Of a stretch of 28,874 bases of DNA, positions 8,008-16,026 are shown one piece after another. This DNA comes from Sulfurimonas sp. (GTDB lineage: Bacteria; Campylobacterota; Campylobacteria; Campylobacterales; Sulfurimonadaceae), in contig NZ_JALOAA010000027.1 in the NCBI RefSeq assembly GCF_023229025.1, positions 1-28,874 of the forward strand. The letters are read 5' to 3'. Below the pieces are notes generated by a model. The model saw nothing but the letters and a program-made list of their open reading frames with translations. It did no database searches and had not been told where the DNA came from. The translations under genes and the position numbers were made by a program. Within the stretch, counting starts at the first letter, position 1. Every line of letters starts with the position of its first letter.

Positions 8008-8448
8008 CTAGTTTTTTTCACCAAAAATCAATCTGTCAAGACTAAATTTTCCAGCTCCATTTGCTACAAATATAAGTAAAAACAGCATGTAATATAACGG
8101 TATTTCAAAACCATTTTCCCCAGCTGAAAATCCATGTGGCAAATGCACAGTTACAATTGCTACTATCATCACGACAATAAGAGGTAAAGATATAAATCTA
8201 GTTAATAATCCCAGTGTCAGCAGAATCACACCCATAATCTCTGCGCTTGCCGCCATGTATGCGTTTAATGTCGGAAACGGTATGCCCATTGAGCCAAACC
8301 ACTGTGCAACTGAGCCGATATCACTCCATTTCATCATTGCCGGTTCATAAAAACCGTAAGCGACCGCCACTCTGGCAAACAATAAAGATAGGGACTTGCC
8401 GTACTCGCTTAAACGAGAAAATTCCATATACATCTGTTTGCACTTCAT
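8008..8448 (-). CDS. DoxX-family membrane protein
   Basis: This 146-aa protein has four predicted membrane helices in the DoxX pattern: a first helix with LLFARVAVAYGFYEPAMMKW, then GSMGIPFPTLNAYMAASAEI, LLTLGLLTRFISLPLIVVM, and an IPLYYMLFLLIFVANGAG helix ending in FSLDRLIF. DoxX relatives are linked to quinone-dependent redox chemistry and to thiosulfate:quinone oxidoreductase (DoxD), but many members have no known function. It leads the operon: TAGGAG lies before the ATG, and a TTTACA-17-TATATT promoter lies upstream. The glutamate-synthase-like flavoprotein follows 3 bp later, suggesting the two work in one membrane-associated redox unit. Confidence 0.8.
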   Translation of the reverse strand: MKCKQMYMEFSRLSEYGKSLSLLFARVAVAYGFYEPAMMKWSDIGSVAQWFGSMGIPFPTLNAYMAASAEIMGVILLTLGLLTRFISLPLIVVMIVAIVTVHLPHGFSAGENGFEIPLYYMLFLLIFVANGAGKFSLDRLIFGEKN

Positions 8449-8472
8449 AATGGACTCCTACTATTTGCAGTT

Positions 8473-8501
8473 AATATAATTGTAGCATAAGAGATTGTAA
8501 A
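8473..8501 (-). promoter_or_regulatory. Promoter of the doxX / glutamate-synthase-like operon
   Basis: On the minus strand TTTACA (8496-8501) and TATATT (8473-8478) are separated by exactly 17 bp, upstream of the TAGGAG and ATG at 8448. This is the most canonical two-box promoter in the window. Confidence 0.5.
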
Positions 8502-8520
8502 GATTATGCGATATTCTTTA

Positions 8521-9882
8521 TTATTTTAATCTCTCAATCTTTTTTACAATATTTATTGCAGCCGGTAAGAGTGACTCACTAAGTGCCGGGTGAATATATA
8601 ACATCTCTTTTAGGTGTCTTATATCATTGTCTATATGCATAACTGTAAGTACTTGATGTATCATTGTTGAACTTTGAGGTCCTATCATATGACAACCTAG
8701 TATCTTATAACTCTTTTTATCTACGATTAATTTTGTAAAAGGATATTTCAACTTTGTGCCTTGAGCTTTTGCGCTTGTGAGCCAATCTGTTTTTGATACT
8801 ACAAAATTTAAGTTTTTTTCTTTTGCCTCTTTTTCAGTTACCCCAACGCTTGCTATTTCAGGGTCAGTAAAAACTGCATGTGGCATGTACTTAAACTCTA
8901 AAGCTCTATTTTCGTCTTCAAATAGTATTTTATAAAGATAGTTCATCTCGTAAGAGGCTGCATGTTGAAGCATATATTTACCAGCAGCATCTCCAACTAC
9001 ATATACACCTTTTGCATCAGTCTGAAAAAATTTATCTCTTTTTATAAATCCTCTATCATCAAGTTTTATTGAAGTGTTTTTAAGATTTAGACTTTTTGCA
9101 TTTGATTCTCTCCCTATTGCATAAAGCAGAGCTTCAGAGGTGTGGTTTTTAGTTTTACCTGCTTTATCTTCTAGTGTTAGGTCAAAAAAAGAGTCTTTAT
9201 ATGTTGCATCTTTGATAGTTGTATTAAACTCAATATCTATTTTTTTAGAAAACTCCTCTTTAAAAACTTTTGATATATCCTCATCTTCATTTGATAAGAT
9301 ATTTTCACTTCTTACTAAAAGTTTTGTTTTTACGCCCAAAGCATCAAAAACATTAACTAACTCACAAGCAATAAAGCCAGAGCCAACAATTGTTATTGAT
9401 TTTGGTATTTTATTTATAGGAAAAATATCATCACTTGTCCAAGCCCCTTCAAAAGGTGCTTTTTTAGGAGAGGCACCTGTTGCTATTATTATTTTGGGAG
9501 CAGTTAGTTTTTCATTATTTACTTCAACAATATTGTTTGAAACAAAAAAACCAATCCCTCTAAAGAGTTTAACATTTTCATTTAATTTAGATTTATGGTT
9601 TTCATCAACACTATTTATAAAACTATTATTATTTTCAAATATTTTTTCTATATCTATTTTATCTATGCTAGAGTTTATATAGTGCCTATTTGATTCTTCT
9701 ATAGCTCGTATTACATCAGCATAACCAATAAGAAGTTTAGAAGGAACACAGCCTCTATTTGCACATGTTCCTCCTAAAGTAGATTTTTCAATCAATGCAA
9801 CTTTTTTACCTAATTTACCAACCTTTGAAGCTAAATGGGAGGCTCTACCTCCACCTATAATAATCAAATCAAATTTTTTCAT
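8521..9882 (-). CDS. FAD-dependent pyridine nucleotide-disulfide oxidoreductase (Lpd/mycothione-reductase-like)
   Basis: This 453-aa protein belongs to the class I disulfide reductase family. The N-terminal FAD Rossmann motif is IGGGRASHLA (third glycine replaced by S15). The redox pair C40/C45 sits in GGTCANRGCVPSKL, the NAD(P) Rossmann motif is GSGFIA, the second FAD motif is VYVVGDAAG, and the C-terminal active-site dyad H431/E436 lies in IHPALSE. With both cysteines and the His-Glu pair intact it should be active. Family members act on lipoamide, mycothiol, glutathione-like thiols or Hg(II). There are no lipoyl enzymes or mer genes nearby, so the substrate is open. It is divergent from the formate/nitrite channel gene, with AAGGA before its ATG. 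Confidence 0.85.
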   Translation of the reverse strand: MKKFDLIIIGGGRASHLASKVGKLGKKVALIEKSTLGGTCANRGCVPSKLLIGYADVIRAIEESNRHYINSSIDKIDIEKIFENNNSFINSVDENHKSKLNENVKLFRGIGFFVSNNIVEVNNEKLTAPKIIIATGASPKKAPFEGAWTSDDIFPINKIPKSITIVGSGFIACELVNVFDALGVKTKLLVRSENILSNEDEDISKVFKEEFSKKIDIEFNTTIKDATYKDSFFDLTLEDKAGKTKNHTSEALLYAIGRESNAKSLNLKNTSIKLDDRGFIKRDKFFQTDAKGVYVVGDAAGKYMLQHAASYEMNYLYKILFEDENRALEFKYMPHAVFTDPEIASVGVTEKEAKEKNLNFVVSKTDWLTSAKAQGTKLKYPFTKLIVDKKSYKILGCHMIGPQSSTMIHQVLTVMHIDNDIRHLKEMLYIHPALSESLLPAAINIVKKIERLK

Positions 9883-9906
9883 ATTTTATAATCCTTTTCT
9901 TTAGCC

Positions 9907-9912
9907 GTTATA
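9907..9912 (-). promoter_or_regulatory. Possible -10 box for the disulfide oxidoreductase
   Basis: TATAAC on the minus strand lies 24 bases upstream of the ATG at 9882, with an AAGGA ribosome site between them. No clear -35 is visible. The call rests on position and similarity to TATAAT only. Confidence 0.3.
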
Positions 9913-10048
9913 GCAAAATCTGGATTCATAAATGCCCAAACAGAATCTCTCTTGAACTTTTTTAACCACTAAGTCTAAAATATCATAGTTTACTACAAAG
10001 TTAATAACTCTTCGATAATTTATACTATTTAAATCAGCATTTTTTACA

Positions 10049-10054
10049 TATAAT
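10049..10054 (+). promoter_or_regulatory. Probable -10 box of the formate/nitrite channel gene
   Basis: A perfect TATAAT lies 29 bases upstream of the ATG at 10084, with AGGGA (about 10072) as ribosome site. The rest of the 201-bp divergent spacer (9883-10083) is AT-rich, and I see no clear FNR-type or other operator in it. Confidence 0.5.
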
Positions 10055-10083
10055 AACAAAGATTTTTTTATAGGGATTTTTTT

Positions 10084-10896
10084 ATGTCTTATCTACAGCC
10101 AAATGATTTTGTAACAAAGATGGTCGATTCTGGGGAGTCTAAGGTCTATATGTCAACTAAAGACACCATTATCAGAGCCTTTATGGCTGGAGCCATACTT
10201 GGACTCTCTGCCGCATTTGCTATAACCGTTACGATAACAACAGGTTCCGCTCTTGCCGGAGCAATGCTCTTTCCGGTTGGTTTTATCATGCTCTACCTTA
10301 TGGGTTTTGATCTCTTAACTGGAGTTTTTGTTCTAGTTCCTCTTGCTCTTTTAGACAAGAGACCCGGAGTGACTTTAAAACAAGTTTTAAGAAACTGGGG
10401 ACTTGTTTTTTTAGGTAACTTTGCCGGTGCGATTGTAGTTGCTTTTATGCTCTCTTTTGTTCTAACTTATGGTTACTCCATAGAGCCGGATTTAGTTGGA
10501 GATAAAATAGCCACTATAGGTGAAGCAAGAACTTTAGGTTACAAGGAGCACGGTGTCTTTGGATGGCTTACTATATTTATGCGAGGGATGCTTTGTAACT
10601 GGATGGTCTCAATGGGTGTTGTAGGTGCGATGATATCCACAACAGTTAGCGGTAAAGCTATAGCTATGTGGATGCCTATCATGCTCTTCTTTTTTATGGG
10701 CTTTGAGCACTCTATAGTAAATATGTTTTTGTTCCCATTTTCTATGATTTTAGGTGGAGATTTTACAATCATGGATTATCTAATCTGGAATGAGATTCCA
10801 ACCGTACTGGGAAATCTAGTAGGTGGTCTAACATTTACCGGACTCACACTATACTCAACTCACATAAGAACCGGAACAAAAAGAGATTTAACATAA
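10084..10896 (+). CDS. Formate/nitrite transporter family (FNT) channel
   Basis: This 270-aa protein has six membrane helices and the FNT plan, a pentameric inner-membrane channel for small monovalent anions with protons. The key central histidine is present at H209 in GFEHSIVNMF, and RGMLCNWMV matches the loop-lined constriction of the family. The other half-signature is changed: GFDLLTG replaces the usual AELFTGN, with Asp for Glu and no Asn. Candidate substrates are formate, nitrite or hydrosulfide. No formate dehydrogenase or nitrite reductase gene is adjacent, so the ion cannot be decided here. It is transcribed alone and ends at a clear intrinsic terminator. Confidence 0.88.
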   Translation: MSYLQPNDFVTKMVDSGESKVYMSTKDTIIRAFMAGAILGLSAAFAITVTITTGSALAGAMLFPVGFIMLYLMGFDLLTGVFVLVPLALLDKRPGVTLKQVLRNWGLVFLGNFAGAIVVAFMLSFVLTYGYSIEPDLVGDKIATIGEARTLGYKEHGVFGWLTIFMRGMLCNWMVSMGVVGAMISTTVSGKAIAMWMPIMLFFFMGFEHSIVNMFLFPFSMILGGDFTIMDYLIWNEIPTVLGNLVGGLTFTGLTLYSTHIRTGTKRDLT

Positions 10897-10903
10897 AAAG
10901 GAG

Positions 10904-10923
10904 TAGTTTTTTAAACTATTTTT
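10904..10923 (+). terminator. Intrinsic terminator of the FNT channel gene
   Basis: TAGTTT (10904-10909) and AAACTA (10913-10918) form a perfect six-base stem around a T3 loop and are followed by five Ts. It lies eight bases past the stop codon. Confidence 0.7.
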
Positions 10924-11127
10924 GCATCAAACCTATATTTAAGAACTAAAATAGACTCTTGAATTATTCTCTCATCAGTACAGAGGTGAAAAACTTTGCA
11001 AGCGAGAAGATTAAATAATTTGATTTTATATCTTAAAAAATAATTTTTGTTGTATGATGATGTTATCTGCACGCTAAAGCATTTCAGCTCTTTAAAACAG
11101 AGGAGTTTAGCAGAAAAAGGAGTTAGA

Positions 11128-11319
11128 ATGAAAATTATCGGTATTGTACTAGCCGTCGTCGGGGTTGGTTTTGCAGTATGGGGATATCAGTTATCAGGCT
11201 CTATCGGTTCAGAGGTAACTCAAGCTGTTACTGGCGCAGATACAGACAGAGTAATGACTTATTATATTTTAGGTGCTGTTGCTTTTGTTGTTGGCATCTA
11301 TCTTTTTCGTAAAAATTAA
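11128..11319 (+). CDS. Small DUF3185-family membrane protein
   Basis: This 63-aa protein has two membrane helices (IIGIVLAVVGVGFAVWGYQ and MTYYILGAVAFVVGIYLF) joined by a short polar loop SIGSEVTQAVTGADTDR. That arrangement and the loop are typical of DUF3185, a family of unknown function. The frame extends upstream to an ATG at 11047, but AAGGAG stands just before the ATG at 11128 and the extension is hydrophilic and unlike the family, so the shorter start is chosen. The next small gene begins 15 bp after the stop. The 231-bp gap before it (10897-11127) holds the upstream terminator and a possible TATGAT at 11053, and nothing else I can name. Confidence 0.8.
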   Translation: MKIIGIVLAVVGVGFAVWGYQLSGSIGSEVTQAVTGADTDRVMTYYILGAVAFVVGIYLFRKN

Positions 11320-11334
11320 AAATAAAGAGACAAT

Positions 11335-11481
11335 ATGCTTGAAACAATTGCAATAATCCTAATCATTCTTTGGCTTTTAGGGCTTGTAAGCTCGTACACT
11401 CTTGGAGGATTTATTCATGTTCTCTTAGTTATTGCGCTTGTAGTTGTTCTGCTTCGTGTTATTCAAGGTAGGCGATTATAA
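11335..11481 (+). CDS. Tiny lmo0937-type membrane protein (48 aa)
   Basis: A 48-codon gene reads MLETIAIILIILWLLGLVSS, then YTLGGFIHVLLVIALVVVLL, ending RVIQGRRL. The spacing of WLLGLV, YTLGGFIH and a final RxIQGRR is the hallmark of the lmo0937/DUF5670 family: two membrane helices and a basic tail, function unknown, often linked with envelope or general stress genes. AAAGAGA precedes the ATG. It follows the DUF3185 gene by 15 bp, so the two form a mini-operon of small membrane proteins. It is convergent with the MacB-type permease gene, with only 18 bp between them and no obvious terminator. Confidence 0.85.
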   Translation: MLETIAIILIILWLLGLVSSYTLGGFIHVLLVIALVVVLLRVIQGRRL

Positions 11482-11499
11482 ATAGTTATATTTTAAACC

Positions 11500-12711
11500 C
11501 TACTCATGTCTTAGAGCATCTATAGGGTTTAGTCTTGCGGCTTTTCTTGCCGGAAAGTATCCAAAAACAACTCCGACAACTGTTGAGAAGAAAAAAGCTA
11601 CTAAAACTATAGGTGTATTAAAAATTAACGGCAAATCAAAATAAAGAGCAATCCCAACCCCCGCACTTACTCCTACAATAATACCCAAAACCCCTCCAAT
11701 GGAAGCAAGAACTATAGACTCAACTAAAAACTGCAACAGCACCTCTCTCTCAAGCGCCCCGATTGCAAGTCGTATGCCTATCTCGCGTGTTCTCTCAGTA
11801 ACGGAGACTAGCATAATATTCATGATGCCTATACCGCCGACAAGAAGGCTGATTGCCGCAACCGCTCCAAGCAAAATGGTAAGTATCTGCGTTGTGGAAG
11901 AGAGCGTTTGAACCATTTCACGCATATCATGGACGTTAAAATCATCCTCTTCTCCAAGCCCAATCTTGCGCCGCTCCTGTAAAATAGAGATTACAGATGC
12001 TTTTACGCTCTCTATTGAGGAGGAGTTATTTGCAGAAATTACAATCCTTCCTATCTCCTGATTTCCACTTATTCGTCTTTGAAACATTCTTATAGGAGTT
12101 ACAATTATGGCATCTTGATCCATCCCAAACATTGCCGCACCTTTTGATTCAAGTAGTCCGATAATCTCACATGAGAAATTCTCAAGCCTTATTAGCTCTC
12201 CTACGGGATTAAGTGCGCCAAAAAGCTCTTTTCTAACCGTTTCACCGATAATACAAACAGTTTTTCCGCTTTTAAGTTCTGAAGGCAAAAAATTTCTACC
12301 TGAGGCAAAAACCCAATCCTTAACCACAAAGTAGTCGTTGTCGCTTCCTTCAACGGTTGTAGAGTAGTTCTTGTTTGCATATACTGCTTGCATTTGGCTT
12401 GAGCTAATGGGAGCAACCCCGCGAATATTAATAGCTCCCTCTTTAAGAGCATCAATATCACCTTGGACAAATCTTCGAGCCGCTGAATCGGTGCTTGGAG
12501 GACCTTGTTTCTGCTGTCCCGGTATAACTATGAGCATATTTGTTCCAAGCTTAGATATGCTCTGCGTAACATAAGCTGTTGTAGAATCTCCTAACATTAT
12601 CATTGCAATAACAGAAGCGATTCCAATAACAATTCCAAGCACTGTTAAGGCTGAGCGCATTGCACTTCTACGAATTTCACGAAGGGCGAGTAAAAAAGCA
12701 TTCCAAATCAT
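11500..12711 (-). CDS. MacB-type ABC transporter permease
   Basis: This 403-aa protein has the FtsX/MacB fold: helix 1 near residues 18-42 (SALTVLGIVIGIASVIAMIM), a large periplasmic core domain (about 45-280), then three C-terminal helices. NIMLVSVTERTREIGIRLAI marks the coupling region with the ATPase, and the end ARKAARLNPIDALRHE is typical. In MacAB-TolC machines this subunit works as a mechanotransmission pump, moving substrates from periplasm to outside rather than across the inner membrane. It overlaps the ATPase gene by 4 bp (ATGA). MacB is fused in E. coli but split in two here. Substrate unknown (macrolide, peptide, siderophore or lipid possible). Confidence 0.92.
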   Translation of the reverse strand: MIWNAFLLALREIRRSAMRSALTVLGIVIGIASVIAMIMLGDSTTAYVTQSISKLGTNMLIVIPGQQKQGPPSTDSAARRFVQGDIDALKEGAINIRGVAPISSSQMQAVYANKNYSTTVEGSDNDYFVVKDWVFASGRNFLPSELKSGKTVCIIGETVRKELFGALNPVGELIRLENFSCEIIGLLESKGAAMFGMDQDAIIVTPIRMFQRRISGNQEIGRIVISANNSSSIESVKASVISILQERRKIGLGEEDDFNVHDMREMVQTLSSTTQILTILLGAVAAISLLVGGIGIMNIMLVSVTERTREIGIRLAIGALEREVLLQFLVESIVLASIGGVLGIIVGVSAGVGIALYFDLPLIFNTPIVLVAFFFSTVVGVVFGYFPARKAARLNPIDALRHE

Positions 12712-13409
12712 GGAGCAACTTCTACATCTTGGATATACTCTATATCACCATCTCTAAAATGCACTCTTCTTGAGGCGTACTCCGCCATTTCACTCTCATG
12801 AGTTACCATAAGAATAGTGATTTTTTTGTCTCGGTTAAAGGATTGTAAAAGCTCCATAATCTCAATACTTTTTGCAGTATCAAGATTTCCGGTCGGCTCA
12901 TCTGCTAGTAAAATAAGTGGGTTTGTTGCAATTGCCCGCGCTATTGCAACACGCTGCTGCTGCCCACCTGAAAGCTCGCCGGGAGTGTGATGCGCAACAC
13001 TCTCTAATCCGACACTTCTTAGAGCTTCCATTGCCATTTTATGCCTCTCATGTGTGTTATAACCGCGATACAGAAGGGGAAGTTCGACATTTTCTATGGC
13101 AGTTGTTTTTCCAAGCAGGTTAAACCCTTGAAATATAAATCCTATATAGTTTCTTCTTAAAAGTGCACGTTGATCTCGTGAGAGAGTTCCGGTATCAATC
13201 CCCTCAAAGAAGTACTTTCCGCCACTTAGAGTATCAAGGCAGCCAATCATATTCATGGCAGTTGATTTACCCGACCCGCTAGGTCCCATGATTGCTAAAA
13301 ATTCTCCTCGTTTGACTTTTAAATCAACACCCCGCATGGCATAAGTTTTTGCCTCATTTTTGCCATATGTTTTTGTTGCCCCTCGCAACTCTATGATATA
13401 CTCTTTCAT
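12708..13409 (-). CDS. MacB/LolD-type ABC transporter ATPase
   Basis: This 233-aa nucleotide-binding subunit carries Walker A GPSGSGKST at 42-50, a Q-loop FIFQGFNLL, the ABC signature LSGGQQQRVAIARA, Walker B with LLADEPTGNLD, and an H-loop in VTHE. Sequence and size match the LolD/MacB-N class, which pairs with FtsX-fold permeases. It overlaps the adaptor gene upstream and the permease gene downstream by 4 bp each, so the subunits are translationally coupled. It energises the exporter encoded by this four-gene operon. Confidence 0.95.
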   Translation of the reverse strand: MKEYIIELRGATKTYGKNEAKTYAMRGVDLKVKRGEFLAIMGPSGSGKSTAMNMIGCLDTLSGGKYFFEGIDTGTLSRDQRALLRRNYIGFIFQGFNLLGKTTAIENVELPLLYRGYNTHERHKMAMEALRSVGLESVAHHTPGELSGGQQQRVAIARAIATNPLILLADEPTGNLDTAKSIEIMELLQSFNRDKKITILMVTHESEMAEYASRRVHFRDGDIEYIQDVEVAP

Positions 13410-14626
13410 GACTCTTTTGTTCCGATTAAAACTAAATCATTTTCGCTAATTTCTGCTTTTTTTATAACGGTAAAGCTTCCATCGCTTTTTCCGATTTCAA
13501 CTTCAATCTTAAGGGGTCTGTTTTCTCGTAAAATCCAAACATAGTGTTTTGAAATATCTGTTTTAGTTTTAGCATGTCTAGAATTTGCTTTATCTTCTAT
13601 AGGTGGAGTAAAACGAAGTGCCGCATTTGGTAAAACAGAGACATTCTCTAAAATATCTGTAACAATCTGCGCTGTTACAGTCATTCCCGGTCTTAGAAGA
13701 AGCTCTGAATTATCCACATTCACAACAGCATCATAGGTCACTACACCGTTTACTATCTGGGAGTTAAGACGCAACTGCGTAAGTGTTCCCTCAAAAAGCT
13801 TCTGCGGATAAGCATCGACACTAAATTTTACTCTCTGCTGCTCTTTTACATCTGCAATATCTGCTTCATCAACACTTACAACCACTTTCATTTTGGTCAA
13901 ATCCTCTGCCATTGTAAAGAGTACCGGAATCGTCATGGAAGCAACAACGCTTTGCCCCGGTTCGATTTTTCTATCTAAGACTACACCATTTATAGGAGAT
14001 ACGATAGCTGCTTTTTTTAGGTCGTCTTGCGCGGCCTTAAGCTCGGCACTTGCTTGGTCACGCCCGGCTTTTGCGGCTTGCAGTGAGGCCATTGCGAGTT
14101 CATAAGCGGCAAGAGCAGAATCAACCTCTTGCTTTGATGGGTAGTTTCCATTTGTAGCTTGAACCATTTTCTCTACTCGTCTGTACTCATTTTGTGCCTT
14201 GTTTAGCGTTGCAGTTGCTTCGGCGATATTTGCTTGATGTTTTGCGAGTGCGGCTTGGTAACTTGTTACTTTTGAAGATAGTTTTACCGTATCAAGCCTC
14301 GCCATAAGCTGACCTACTTTGACTTGCTCGTTATAATCTACTAAAACTTCGCTTATAGTTCCCGAGACTTCTATACCTACATCAACGGTGTTTGTCGGCT
14401 CCATGTTTCCGGTTGCCGATACTGTTGTAGTAATAGTTTTTTTCTCTAACTTTGTCGTCTGAAAGTTTAGCTCTTTATTTTTTGCCTCTTTTGTCATATA
14501 CCAAAAAACAGCTCCTGCAATGAGAAGCACAATAGCAAAAATCCATATATATTTTTTATAGCCGCTTTTTTGGTTTTTACCAATTTTTAGAGTCTCTTCT
14601 ATTGTGTTGTTTGAGTTATTGTCCAT
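13406..14626 (-). CDS. MacA-type periplasmic adaptor (HlyD/RND membrane-fusion family)
   Basis: The protein has 406 aa from the preferred ATG at 14626. A longer frame from 14653 would overlap the channel gene by 26 bp, whereas the 14626 ATG lies one base after its TAA and has AGGAG eight bases before it. A membrane anchor at 26-44 (YIWIFAIVLLIAGAVFWYM) is followed by a beta-barrel/lipoyl half (TTTVSATGNMEPTNTVDVGI), a long alpha-hairpin rich in A, K, E and Q (about 110-190), the returning lipoyl half (IVSPINGVVLDRKIEPGQSV) and the barrel domains. It should bridge the MacB pair to the TolC-type channel. Confidence 0.93.
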   Translation of the reverse strand: MDNNSNNTIEETLKIGKNQKSGYKKYIWIFAIVLLIAGAVFWYMTKEAKNKELNFQTTKLEKKTITTTVSATGNMEPTNTVDVGIEVSGTISEVLVDYNEQVKVGQLMARLDTVKLSSKVTSYQAALAKHQANIAEATATLNKAQNEYRRVEKMVQATNGNYPSKQEVDSALAAYELAMASLQAAKAGRDQASAELKAAQDDLKKAAIVSPINGVVLDRKIEPGQSVVASMTIPVLFTMAEDLTKMKVVVSVDEADIADVKEQQRVKFSVDAYPQKLFEGTLTQLRLNSQIVNGVVTYDAVVNVDNSELLLRPGMTVTAQIVTDILENVSVLPNAALRFTPPIEDKANSRHAKTKTDISKHYVWILRENRPLKIEVEIGKSDGSFTVIKKAEISENDLVLIGTKES

Positions 14627-14627
14627 C

Positions 14628-15833
14628 TTATCTCCTTGGAGCTTTAAGCGCAAAATGAAGTTTTGCCAGCTCTATTTGTATATTTATCTCGTTTATTTTT
14701 ATATTAAGCCTCTCAATCGCTTTTGAGTTTTTTATGGTTTGCAAATCATATCCCGTCTTCTCACCTGTATTTACTCCTGCTTCTATAGCTTCTATAAGCT
14801 CATCATATAAAGAGAGATTGTTAAAGGTTATCTCGTTATGGCTGCGATAACTCTCAATAAGTTCAAGAGATTGAGCGTAAGAGGCTTTTGTGCTTCTAAG
14901 CGTATCTGCCGCTTGAGCCGCTTGTTTTAAATAATTAGCTTTTGCTTCTTGCTTAGTAGCCGTTGCATTATAGGCAAGAGGTATATTAATAGCGACACCT
15001 GCACTATAGTAACTACCGTCATATTGTGTGTCATACCTTTTTGAGTCGTACTCTTGATAACCGGTATTAGCGTTTAGAGTAACGCTTGGCAGATAGCTAC
15101 TCTTTGTCACGCCATAGAGATGTTCATAGCTTTTTGTTTGCAAGCGGAGATAGTTTAGGTTTAAATTATTTTCAAGATAGGAGTCTCTCTGTACCAAAGT
15201 AAACTCAGGAAGCAAAAATATTTTGGGGTCTATATCACTTACCTTTGAGATATCTTCTCTTAAACGTGCTAGCATATACTTATGTGAGGCTAAATTTTTC
15301 AACTCACTGCTTTGTGCCATCAAAGCATTGTTTAGTTCTGTAATATCAGCTTTGCCTACATCATAGAGTTGACGTTTTATAAAAATCTCTATCTCATTGT
15401 TTTTAAGTAGTAACTCACTCTGCTGTTTTTGATAAAGCGTCTTTTTGTAGTTTAATAGCGCACTAAAGAGCTCTTCGTTTATAGCTGCTATCTCTTTTGC
15501 AAGCAAAATCTCATCTGCTCTTTTTTTGGCATCTGCATACTCTATCTGATATGTTATACCTCCTGAGCGGAAGATATCTTGAGAGATGGAAGCTGAGATA
15601 TTTGTATTTGTGCCGTAATCCCCCGTATATGTTTTGTCGTATCCATAGGATGCACCTAGATTAAGAGGTGCTATCCAGTTGTACTTTAGTTTTTCATACT
15701 CTGATTCATATCTGTTTTGTTCTTGGAGCAAAAGATTTTGTTTCTCTTGTGAGAGGAGCTCCTTCTCATTTGCACTCAATGATGTAAAAGTCAGAAGATA
15801 AAGTATTATATAAGAGAGAGTGTTCTTTTTCAT
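14628..15833 (-). CDS. TolC-family outer-membrane efflux channel
   Basis: This 401-aa protein has a signal peptide (MKKNTLSYIILYLLTFTSLS, cleaved near SANE). Two repeats of long alpha-helical, heptad-rich sequence with embedded beta segments follow, as in OEP/TolC proteins, for example GASYGYDKTYTGDYG and LNANTGYQEYDSKRYDTQYD, each the start of a beta-strand pair. It is somewhat shorter than E. coli TolC. It is first in the operon channel-adaptor-ATPase-permease, so this exporter has a dedicated exit duct. AAGGA precedes the ATG. A TACAAT on the minus strand (15856-15861) is the likely -10 box. Confidence 0.9.
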   Translation of the reverse strand: MKKNTLSYIILYLLTFTSLSANEKELLSQEKQNLLLQEQNRYESEYEKLKYNWIAPLNLGASYGYDKTYTGDYGTNTNISASISQDIFRSGGITYQIEYADAKKRADEILLAKEIAAINEELFSALLNYKKTLYQKQQSELLLKNNEIEIFIKRQLYDVGKADITELNNALMAQSSELKNLASHKYMLARLREDISKVSDIDPKIFLLPEFTLVQRDSYLENNLNLNYLRLQTKSYEHLYGVTKSSYLPSVTLNANTGYQEYDSKRYDTQYDGSYYSAGVAINIPLAYNATATKQEAKANYLKQAAQAADTLRSTKASYAQSLELIESYRSHNEITFNNLSLYDELIEAIEAGVNTGEKTGYDLQTIKNSKAIERLNIKINEINIQIELAKLHFALKAPRR

Positions 15834-15855
15834 TCTTATCCTTAAACTTTTTAAA

Positions 15856-15861
15856 ATTGTA
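15856..15861 (-). promoter_or_regulatory. Probable -10 box of the tripartite exporter operon
   Basis: TACAAT on the minus strand lies 22 bases before the channel gene start, and CTTAAA stands 17 bp further upstream as a poor -35. The spacer 15834-16026 is AT-rich and must hold divergent promoters. No operator-like inverted repeat stands out. Confidence 0.4.
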
Positions 15862-16026
15862 TCTGAGTTAGGGTAAATTTTAAGTTAGTGCTCTTATATA
15901 AATATAAAAAATATCTTAAAACAACTATGTAATTAAAAAGTGATATAAAAGGTAAAAGTTAAATCGGATAAAATTACTCTGATTTAAAAAATTAGAGCGT
16001 AATTCGTTCTTACCAAAGGATACAAA

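Noticed and set aside
9140..9682. 180-aa plus-strand frame inside the disulfide oxidoreductase gene
   Set aside because: The minus-strand protein has all family motifs. The plus-strand frame is its shadow, with low-complexity S/L/F composition.
11047..11127. Longer start for the DUF3185-type protein
   Set aside because: The extension is polar and unlike the family, and AAGGAG stands right before the inner ATG at 11128.
14627..14653. Upstream start of the MacA-type adaptor
   Set aside because: It would overlap the channel gene by 26 bp and lacks a ribosome site, while the ATG at 14626 follows the channel stop by one base and has AGGAG in front.
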